From positions 1 through 58,163 of IMG/VR virus record IMGVR_UViG_3300032236_000551: DNA of 58,163 nt; one strand, given 5' to 3'. The notes under the pieces were generated by a model. It made no database searches, was not told where the DNA came from, and saw only the letters and a list, made by a program, of their open reading frames with translations. Positions 52,942 through 58,163 of this stretch are shown piece by piece. The stretch is from a virus. Numbering within the stretch: position 1 is the first letter of the stretch; every line of letters starts with the position of its first letter. Position numbers and translations under genes: made by a program.

Positions 52942-54138
52942 TTAGAAATTGTCCTCGATTTCTTTCTTTGTAAGGATAGCCAATTCTTTAAATGTCATAG
53001 AAATATTGATTTGAGTTGGCATACCATCTCTGAAAGATGTAAATTGTGAATTTGGAGTATAATCAACATCTAAATCTGTCAATACGCAAGAGGTGTGGCG
53101 ATGTAGGTTCAAATTTTCTTTACCATCATTATAGTAAAAAATATCAAACTCAGAAGGGTAGATGAATAAAAAATTATTGCTGTCCTTATACTCAGGATGC
53201 ATGTGTAACTTAAATTCTTTAATAATGTTTCTTATGTTTTGGGCTTCATCTGCATTTCTAGGAAAGAACTGATATTCAAAACTGAATGTTCTGAAATTTA
53301 CCTGTTTAAATAAATTTTCTTTCTTGGGGTTTGCTGCGAGACCAGAAGCTGCAGAAAGGGCTGCACCTTGATCGCTTTTTGATAGTGCTAGTGAAGTCGC
53401 TGCTGCACCAGCAGAACCAGTTAAGTTAGAACCAACTCCTGGCACAATGGCTTTTAAAACTTCAGTACCGACTGTTGCAGCCATTTGAAATGCTGCAGTG
53501 CTTTCTGCTTCCCAGTCCATACTATACTTGATATTTAATTTATTTGGTATATGTAATGCGATGGCTTTTTGTAGTCGTTTTTGTTGACGAGCCATTTTAC
53601 CACCAGCTGCAATTGAGACAATTCCTGCTGCTGCAGCACCACCCAAAGCAGCAGCACCACCAGCTGCAGCTGCACCAGTTATACCACCTTTAATAACTCC
53701 AGTGATACCTTTTTTTGCGCCAGCAACAGCTCCAGCAACAGCTCCAGCTGCAATTTGACTACCATTATTAATAACATTAGCGCCAGCTGCACCAGCAACG
53801 ACTTGTGCAGAGTTATAATCTTGCCCAACCAAATCTCCTCGCAATCTTGCTGGGACTTGATTTGGATCCATTGTTGGTTCTTTAGACTCTTTAATTACAC
53901 GAGAATCTTCTGCCACATTAATGTAGAAGATTACATAATTTCCACCATATACGGTGTTATTTCTAAAGAGATCAGAAGGGTACTGGTACTGTCCAACATT
54001 ATACTGACTATTATTAACTGATCCCATTTCTGAAGGATCTAAACCAATATTTGCTTGTTGTGCTGCACCTCTTTTAGGGTTTAGGTCTTTTTTGTTGGAG
54101 TCTTGGATCCCAACTGCGTTACCGATTACATTAGACAT
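52942..54138 (-). CDS. gp48: Baseplate tail-tube cap, gp48-like, with Ala/Gly-rich segment
   Basis: 398 aa (T4 gp48 is 364). The gp48/gp19-type core is seen in NNTVYGGNYVIFYINVAEDS (residues 60-80) and the C-terminal third (FKQVNFRTFSFEYQFFPRNA, LHMHPEYKDSNNFLFIYPSE, FTSFRDGMPTQINISMTFKE). Between ~112 and 180 lies a hydrophobic, small-residue stretch (AAGAVAGAVAGAKKGI, GGITGAAAAGGAAALGG) like a glycine zipper or a pair of membrane segments. gp48 binds the baseplate hub and begins tube polymerisation with gp54. A promoter-like motif lies upstream, but there is no Shine-Dalgarno. Confidence 0.85.
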   Translation of the reverse strand: MSNVIGNAVGIQDSNKKDLNPKRGAAQQANIGLDPSEMGSVNNSQYNVGQYQYPSDLFRNNTVYGGNYVIFYINVAEDSRVIKESKEPTMDPNQVPARLRGDLVGQDYNSAQVVAGAAGANVINNGSQIAAGAVAGAVAGAKKGITGVIKGGITGAAAAGGAAALGGAAAAGIVSIAAGGKMARQQKRLQKAIALHIPNKLNIKYSMDWEAESTAAFQMAATVGTEVLKAIVPGVGSNLTGSAGAAATSLALSKSDQGAALSAASGLAANPKKENLFKQVNFRTFSFEYQFFPRNADEAQNIRNIIKEFKLHMHPEYKDSNNFLFIYPSEFDIFYYNDGKENLNLHRHTSCVLTDLDVDYTPNSQFTSFRDGMPTQINISMTFKELAILTKKEIEDNF

Positions 54139-54184
54139 GGTTGTTTTTGTTCTAAATAATAGTTAGAGGAGTTATAGTATATTT
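54139..54184. other. Divergent intergenic region between gp48 and gp4
   Basis: This 46-nt gap is where the leftward hub operon and the rightward gp4 operon meet. It has CTAAATA on the plus strand (54152-54158), an AGAGGAG ribosome site for gp4 (54165-54171, 13 nt before ATG) and CATAAATA on the minus strand overlapping the gp4 start codon (54180-54187). Both putative late promoters point into the gap, so their transcripts would overlap at their 5' ends. Confidence 0.7.
54152..54158 (+). promoter_or_regulatory. T4-like late promoter (CTAAATA) for gp4 operon
   Basis: TCTAAATAATAG on the plus strand, 26 nt before the gp4 ATG. A T4-type start would be near 54165, placing the AGAGGAG ribosome site at the very 5' end of the mRNA. 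Confidence 0.5.
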
Positions 54185-54187
54185 ATG
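54180..54187 (-). promoter_or_regulatory. T4-like late promoter (CATAAATA) for the hub operon
   Basis: CATAAATA on the minus strand, overlapping the gp4 start codon. A T4-type start would lie near 54174, giving gp48 a leader of about 36 nt. Confidence 0.55.
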
Positions 54188-54619
54188 TTCCATAAAAGAA
54201 AGTTTATTCCATCCAACCCAAATAAATACGGTGGCGATCCAACCAACATCATAATGAGGTCTTCTTGGGAGACCAGATTCGCAAATTGGTGTGATGTTAA
54301 TCCCAGCGTTATAAAGTGGAAGTCCGAGGAGACGATTATACCATATCGTTGTGGTACGGACAACAGAATACATAGGTATTATGTGGATTTTCACATCCAA
54401 ATTAAGGATAAAGCTGGAAACATAAAGACCTATTTGGTTGAGATAAAACCAGCCAAACAATGTGTCCCTCCAGTGTTTCCTGGTAAACAGACTAAAAGAT
54501 ATTTAGAGGAATCTTTCGCCTTTATCAAGAATCAGTCCAAATGGGCTGCAGCAAAAGAATATGCAAAAGTTCGTGGTTGGGAGTTCATCATTATTACTGA
54601 ACACGAATTGGGCTTATAA
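54185..54619 (+). CDS. gp4: Head completion protein gp4 (TnsA-like nuclease fold)
   Basis: 144 aa (T4 gp4 is 150). It is needed to finish filled heads before tail joining. Clear family matches: SSWETRFANWCDVNPSVIKW, HRYYVDFHIQIKDKAGNIKT, YLVEIKPAKQCVPPVFPGKQ, and NQSKWAAAKEYAKVRGWEFI. The residues E29, D68 and E86-x-K88 form a PD-(D/E)XK-type site as in TnsA-related nucleases, so it may trim or process DNA at the portal. It is the first rightward gene; the next gene follows by 9 nt, as in T4, where genes 2 and 4 are neighbours. Confidence 0.93.
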   Translation: MFHKRKFIPSNPNKYGGDPTNIIMRSSWETRFANWCDVNPSVIKWKSEETIIPYRCGTDNRIHRYYVDFHIQIKDKAGNIKTYLVEIKPAKQCVPPVFPGKQTKRYLEESFAFIKNQSKWAAAKEYAKVRGWEFIIITEHELGL

Positions 54620-54622
54620 ATA
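54615..54622 (+). promoter_or_regulatory. Consensus T4 late promoter (TATAAATA) at the gp4/gp2 junction
   Basis: An exact TATAAATA spans the gp4 stop codon and ends 6 nt before the next ATG. It matches the T4 late consensus perfectly; the predicted transcript start falls at or one base before the start codon. Confidence 0.6.
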
Positions 54623-54628
54623 TAGTTT

Positions 54629-55228
54629 ATGGCTACCAATAAAACAGAATTACAGGACATTTTCGACAAGTATCGCTACGATAAAAACGCAGTGAAGAAG
54701 TCGGCTGCATGGTTTAATCAGCAGGTTTTGTTACTTTCTAAAAAGAGAATTACACCAAACCAGATACTCCGTAATGACCCAAAAGCGATTACGACTAACA
54801 TAGTTCCTGGTAAATTATACATGTATTTTTATGACCCAAAAACTAAGGACGATTTGCCATACTACGACAAATTTCCTTTAGTGTTTCCTTTCAGAAAAAC
54901 TGAAGATGGATTCATTGGGTTGAATATGCACTATCTTCCACACAAATTGAGATTCATTTTGATGGATAGATTACTACAATTTAAGAACAACGACAAATTC
55001 GACGCAACAACAAGACTTCGTTATTCTTGGCAGTTAATTGATGGAGTTTCTAAATTTGCACTCGCCAAACCTTGCGTAAAGAGATATCTTAAAGATCATT
55101 TGAGATCACCTCTAGTTAATGTTACAGCTGATGACTGGGCAACAGCAATGATGTTACCAGTAGAAAGATTCGTTGGAGCATCCACATCACGCATTTGGGC
55201 AGAATCAAAGGCTAAGGCAAGAGTATGA
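54629..55228 (+). CDS. DNA end protector, gp2-like
   Basis: 199 aa. In T4, gp2 (274 aa) is carried on the ends of packaged DNA and shields them from host RecBCD. The core segment YMYFYDPKTKDDLPYYDKFP, LVFPFRKTEDGFIGLNMHYL and the C-terminal CVKRYLKDHLRSPLVNVTAD, DWATAMMLPVERFVGAS match the family annotated as DNA end protector in marine T4-like phages. The location next to gp4 agrees with T4 gene order 2-4-53. There is no Shine-Dalgarno before ATG; a TATAAATA is 6 nt upstream. The stop overlaps the next gene's start by 4 nt. Confidence 0.7.
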   Translation: MATNKTELQDIFDKYRYDKNAVKKSAAWFNQQVLLLSKKRITPNQILRNDPKAITTNIVPGKLYMYFYDPKTKDDLPYYDKFPLVFPFRKTEDGFIGLNMHYLPHKLRFILMDRLLQFKNNDKFDATTRLRYSWQLIDGVSKFALAKPCVKRYLKDHLRSPLVNVTADDWATAMMLPVERFVGASTSRIWAESKAKARV

Positions 55229-56145
55229 AAATTTCAGATTTCGTAACGAGTATGAGCACCACTGGCGGTTTAGCCAGAACAAATAGATATTCTATTATTA
55301 TGGATATTCCTAGTGTTGATGGGACTGGTCTTACTCCATTATCTGATTTATTGATTTACTGCGATCAGGTTCAACTTCCTGGATTGAACATAAACACAGC
55401 ACCAAATAGAACATACGGTGAAGTTAGAGAGACTCCATATGAATTTGCATATGAGCCAATCAACTTTACATTTTATGCTGATGCTGGTATGAATTTGAAC
55501 GCATATTTTAGTGCTTGGATTAAAAGTATTCAAATTAATGGAAGAAGATCTTTTAGATATTACGACCAATACATTTGCCCACAAATGCAAATATTAGTTC
55601 AAGATACTGAAGATGATACTCGTTATCAAGTAACACTATATGAATGTTTCCCAAAAAGTATTGGAGCAATTCAATTAGATTATGCATCAAAAGATGTTAT
55701 GAAAATTCCTGTTACGATGATTTACAAGTATTGGGAATATTCAGTTATTGATAAACCACAAGCACAACAAGTTGGTAGTAATCTTCTTACTAGAGGGTTG
55801 CGCCCATCTGTTGACTATTCAGATCCAGAAAACGATCCAGATATTGAAGAAACATATCCAGTTGACGATCAAAGAGATACTGATGAGTGGGGTGATATGG
55901 CTTTTGATAATACAATACCGAGCAATACAGCATCGTCTAGAAGTTTGGTAAATAATCAAGGAAACATAAATGATTCACCTGCTCTTCCTTCTCAAGGAAA
56001 TGACAGTAATCCACTTGGTGATGATTATCAAGGAGACCTTATACCGACAGGTGGAGACTCAACCACTGTTGACCAATACACTGAAGCAAACCCAGTAGAA
56101 GAAGAATTTACTGGTTATGAAGGCGACGACGAATTAGATTTTTAG
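55225..56145 (+). CDS. Baseplate-tail tube initiator, gp54-like, with acidic tail
   Basis: 306 aa (T4 gp54 is 320). The first ~185 residues have the gp19-like tube fold: TGGLARTNRYSIIMDIP, LLIYCDQVQLPGLNINTAPN, PYEFAYEPINFTFYADAGMN, then VTLYECFPKSIGAIQLDYAS and VTMIYKYWEYSV. Proteins of this fold that are not the main tube protein are usually gp54 or gp48, and gp48 is already assigned. After ~185 comes a long disordered acidic tail (DPENDPDIEETYPVDDQRDT, EEEFTGYEGDDELDF) that T4 gp54 lacks. The role, nucleating tube growth on the baseplate, is inferred from fold. Confidence 0.78.
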   Translation: MKISDFVTSMSTTGGLARTNRYSIIMDIPSVDGTGLTPLSDLLIYCDQVQLPGLNINTAPNRTYGEVRETPYEFAYEPINFTFYADAGMNLNAYFSAWIKSIQINGRRSFRYYDQYICPQMQILVQDTEDDTRYQVTLYECFPKSIGAIQLDYASKDVMKIPVTMIYKYWEYSVIDKPQAQQVGSNLLTRGLRPSVDYSDPENDPDIEETYPVDDQRDTDEWGDMAFDNTIPSNTASSRSLVNNQGNINDSPALPSQGNDSNPLGDDYQGDLIPTGGDSTTVDQYTEANPVEEEFTGYEGDDELDF

Positions 56146-56156
56146 GAGAAATAAAA

Positions 56157-56867
56157 ATGACACAGGCAGTTAAAAAAGACGAAGATTGGATGCAAAAGAA
56201 ATGGCGTCCAGCCATGGGTTGGATGTATATGGTTGTATGTTTCTTTGACATGGTCATATTCCCAATTCTTTGGGCACTGATTCAATCTCTTTCGCATCAA
56301 CAATTAGTTCAGTGGAATCCACTAACGCTACAAGGTGCTGGGTTATTCCATATCGCCATGGGTGCTGTTCTTGGTATCGCTGCATTTGGTCGCACACAAG
56401 AGAAATTAGCAGGTACTGCTGCAAACCCAACAGCAACTACACAAACAACAAATACTAACATGACTGGCGTTCCATCTGGCATGGGAATGAATAATGGTAT
56501 GGGTGGTGCAGGTGGTTTTGGTGGTTCAACTGGTGGTTTCGGAGGAGCAGGAAATGGCGGATTCGGTGGTTCATCAATGGGCAGCACTCCAGCATTTGGC
56601 GCACCTCAAACAGGAGGATTCGGAGCACCAAGTAGTTTTGGTTCACCAGCACCAACATCCAGTTTTCCAACACCACCAGCATCAGGATTTGGAGCAACCC
56701 CAGCACCTTTCAACCAAGGCGCAACTAGTCCAGCAGCAGTAGCTGCGCCAGTTACTAATCCAGCTGCAAATACTGCTGATCCATCAGTAGACTTGGGCTT
56801 ACATCCTGAAGATCCTCCAGCAAGAAATACTAGAAGTGACGGTATTGAAACTGAGGGCACAATATAA
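56157..56867 (+). CDS. Holin-like 2-TM membrane protein with FG-rich disordered tail
   Basis: 236 aa. The N-terminal part (DEDWMQKKWRPAMGWMYMVV, CFFDMVIFPILWAL, then LFHIAMGAVLGIAAFGRTQE) has two clear transmembrane segments, about residues 20-45 and 60-80, after a 'KKWRPxMGW' motif like that of the 3-TM holin family (GTA_holin_3TM-like). Holins pierce the inner membrane to time lysis. From residue ~95 on the protein is low-complexity with seven FG dipeptides (GGFGG x3, AFG, GFG, SFG, GFG) and Pro/Ser/Ala/Thr spacers, then an acidic end. A GGAG ribosome site precedes it. The position by the small terminase gene is unusual. Confidence 0.72.
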   Translation: MTQAVKKDEDWMQKKWRPAMGWMYMVVCFFDMVIFPILWALIQSLSHQQLVQWNPLTLQGAGLFHIAMGAVLGIAAFGRTQEKLAGTAANPTATTQTTNTNMTGVPSGMGMNNGMGGAGGFGGSTGGFGGAGNGGFGGSSMGSTPAFGAPQTGGFGAPSSFGSPAPTSSFPTPPASGFGATPAPFNQGATSPAAVAAPVTNPAANTADPSVDLGLHPEDPPARNTRSDGIETEGTI

Positions 56868-56871
56868 TAAA

Positions 56872-57288
56872 ATGAAAATTGATAATAATTTGAGTGAAGT
56901 TTTTAATATGAACCCAATTGAAAAGATAACAGGTGAAATTGTTGTTGCTGAAACTGGTGAAATAATACAAACTCAAGAAGGTAAGGTTGAATCTGATTAC
57001 GATAAAACAAGATCTAACCTTCTTGAATTGCTACAGAAAGGGCAGGATGCTCTTTCTCACGCTTTGGATGTAGCCAAATCTAGTGAACACCCAAGAGCAT
57101 TTGAGGTGGTTGGTAATTTGATGAAACAAGTAGCAGATATCAATACGCAGTTGATGGATCTTCATCAACAAAAACAAAAATTGGACGAGCCAAAAGGCGG
57201 AGCCAAAAATGTAACAAACAACGCTATCTTTGTAGGTAGCACCAGTGAGTTGAATAAATTGATCGATAAGATGAATAAAGGAGAGTGA
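56872..57288 (+). CDS. gp16: Terminase small subunit
   Basis: 138 aa from ATG 56872 (T4 gp16 is 164). gp16 rings bind the concatemer and regulate gp17 cutting and ATPase. Diagnostic order: acidic/aliphatic N-terminus, SDYDKTRSNLLELLQKGQDA (coiled-coil helix, like DDYGVVRRNMHF in T4), AKSSEHPRAFEVVGNLMKQV, then AIFVGSTSELNKLIDKM (T4: ATVFMGSPTELM). An upstream in-frame GTG at 56836 would overlap the holin-like gene by 32 nt; ATG 56872 keeps the T4-like N-terminal length. It lies far from gp17 and on the opposite strand. Confidence 0.9.
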   Translation: MKIDNNLSEVFNMNPIEKITGEIVVAETGEIIQTQEGKVESDYDKTRSNLLELLQKGQDALSHALDVAKSSEHPRAFEVVGNLMKQVADINTQLMDLHQQKQKLDEPKGGAKNVTNNAIFVGSTSELNKLIDKMNKGE

Positions 57289-57291
57289 GTT

Positions 57292-58002
57292 ATGGCATTG
57301 CCAAGAATGAGTACAGCATTATATAAGTTAGAAATTCCTTCTAGTGGTGAGAAGATTACATTTAGACCATTTTTGGTTAAAGAAGAAAAGTCTCTTTTGC
57401 TGGCGCAGCAAAGTGAAGATCTAGATGTTTTAATTCCTACACTAAAACAAATTGTAAAAGATTGTGTTCAAGAACCAATCGATCCAGATAAACTAGCAGT
57501 GTTTGATATTGAATATATTTTTACTCAAATCCGTGCTAAATCTGTTGGTGAAGTTGCTGAGTTAATTTTTACTTGCGGTCACTGCGATCAGGAAAAGAAT
57601 AAAGTTAAGATTCAAATTGATCTAACTCAAATACCAATTATTCGTGATCCAGACCATACGAATAAAATCCATTTGTTTGACGATTGTGGTGTAATTATGA
57701 ACTACCCAAATCTAGAAACATTTAGAAAAGCTGACGGAAAGACTACAGATATTGATGTAGTTATGGAAGTAGTTATTGATTGTATTGATGCAATCTATAC
57801 TGGTGATGAAGTGTTTTACGCTAAGGAACAAACAAAAGAAGAGTTGACAGAGTTTGTTATGAACTTAACGAAACAACAATTCGATAAATTAGAAAACTTT
57901 TTTGTCAGCATACCAAAATACAGACAGCATATTGAATTCGACTGTCCTGCCTGTGGTGCTCATAATGAAACTAATTTGGAGGGACCAGCCAGTTTTTTTT
58001 GA
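57292..58002 (+). CDS. gp26: Baseplate hub assembly protein gp26 (T4_baseplate family) with zinc cysteines
   Basis: 236 aa (T4 gp26 is 208). It begins MALPRMSTALYKLEIPSSGE and KITFRPFLVKEEKSLLLAQQ, the typical gp26 start, followed by LKQIVKDCVQEPIDPDKLAV and FDIEYIFTQIRAKSVGEVAE. Two CxxC pairs (C95/C98 in CGHC, C218/C221 in CPAC) probably bind one zinc. It is an assembly factor for the hub, not a major virion protein. The last codons are AGT TTT TTT TGA: the stop follows directly after a U-rich slippery heptamer. T4 order is 25-26-51-27; here the next frame is a small ORF in -1. Confidence 0.9.
   Translation: MALPRMSTALYKLEIPSSGEKITFRPFLVKEEKSLLLAQQSEDLDVLIPTLKQIVKDCVQEPIDPDKLAVFDIEYIFTQIRAKSVGEVAELIFTCGHCDQEKNKVKIQIDLTQIPIIRDPDHTNKIHLFDDCGVIMNYPNLETFRKADGKTTDIDVVMEVVIDCIDAIYTGDEVFYAKEQTKEELTEFVMNLTKQQFDKLENFFVSIPKYRQHIEFDCPACGAHNETNLEGPASFF
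57993..58002 (+). promoter_or_regulatory. Putative -1 ribosomal frameshift site (T TTT TTT TGA)
   Basis: A run of eight T (57993-58000) reads, in the gp26 frame, as T TTT TTT followed by the stop TGA. This fits the X XXY YYZ slippery pattern, with the stop right after it, which favours pausing and slippage. A -1 slip leads into a long open frame that has no good start of its own. A GGAGGGA at 57978-57984, 9 nt upstream, could act as a stimulatory internal Shine-Dalgarno, as in dnaX-type sites. Confidence 0.65.
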
Positions 58003-58163
58003 TTAATCTCAGTCATGAGTCGTTGGCCAACTATTATAAAACCAACTTCGCTCTGATGCAGTATCACAAATACTCTCTGACTGAGATTGAAGATATGATT
58101 CCGTTTGAAAGGGACATATATGTTGCTATGCTGGTTCAATACTTAGAAGAAGAAAAACAAAGA
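57999..58163 (+). CDS. Small hub/tail-assembly ORF in -1 frame after gp26, truncated at window edge
   Basis: Open from TTG 57999 to the window end (55 codons): INLSHESLANYYKTNFALMQ, YHKYSLTEIEDMIPFERDIY, VAMLVQYLEEEKQR. It has no ATG before codon 20, so it is read either from TTG 57999 (ribosome site 16 nt away, too far) or as a -1 extension of gp26 through the T8 run. It occupies the position of T4 gene 51, an assembly catalyst, but the motif P-[FWY]-ER-x-x-Y/W-x-x-x-L-x-x-x-L-x-x-E also looks like the 'T' part of G/GT tail-assembly chaperones. The tape measure (gp29) would be expected next. Confidence 0.7.
   Translation, partial: MINLSHESLANYYKTNFALMQYHKYSLTEIEDMIPFERDIYVAMLVQYLEEEKQR

Noticed and set aside
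56836-56871. GTG start for the small terminase 36 nt upstream
   Set aside because: It would overlap the holin-like gene and give an N-terminus (TVLKLRAQYNK) unlike gp16; ATG 56872 fits the T4 length better.

Overview
This window is the structural (late) region of a T4-like contractile-tailed phage genome (Caudoviricetes). About two dozen genes can be matched by eye to T4 virion or assembly proteins: gp20, gp19, gp18, gp17, gp15, gp14, gp13, gp8, gp7, gp6, gp25, a PAAR tip, gp5, gp27, gp53, gp48, gp4, gp2, gp54, gp16 and gp26. The DNA is AT-rich, genes are tightly packed with 1-4 nt stop/start overlaps, and no tRNA, integrase, repressor or replication gene was seen. The gene content and style resemble aquatic T4-like phages (cyanophage, pelagiphage and 'far-T4' groups), but nothing here fixes the host.

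Layout. Positions 1-54138 are read leftward on the minus strand. In reading direction (right to left) the order is: tail-tube cap and hub (gp48, gp53, gp27-like, gp5-like needle, small protein, PAAR tip); wedge (gp25, gp6, gp7-like, small protein, gp8); a 2262-aa DUF4815-like protein; about 22 kb of fibre/adhesin genes (9.9-32.8 kb); then neck (gp13, gp14, gp15), large terminase, sheath, tube, portal and prohead core genes, ending in a truncated small gene at base 1. From 54185 to 58163 genes run rightward: gp4, a gp2-like end protector, a gp54-like tube initiator, a 2-TM holin-like protein with an FG-rich tail, small terminase gp16, gp26, and a partial small ORF joined to gp26 across a T8 slippery run.

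Control. A TAAATA-core motif (TATAAATA, CATAAATA, CTAAATA), matching the T4 late promoter, lies in almost every real intergenic gap and in the divergent gp48/gp4 gap. Two copies sit so close to a start codon, without a Shine-Dalgarno, that leaderless late mRNAs are possible. One clear intrinsic terminator with a UUCG tetraloop splits the fibre locus at 25.5 kb.

Most notable: (1) a predicted -1 frameshift at U UUU UUU directly before the gp26 stop, which would make a G/GT-type tail-assembly-chaperone pair in a T4-like phage; (2) a puncturing protein carrying two different cell-wall hydrolase domains, GH19-like and CHAP-like, in place of the T4 gp5 lysozyme; (3) three tandem mosaic adhesin genes ending in an ALK-like glycine-rich domain; (4) a GxGY beta module inserted into sheath, neck and wedge proteins, and a second module in gp25, the DUF4815 protein and a 964-aa protein; (5) a fibre with 13 YadA-head-like repeats; (6) a nucleoporin-like FG-rich tail on a holin-like protein.
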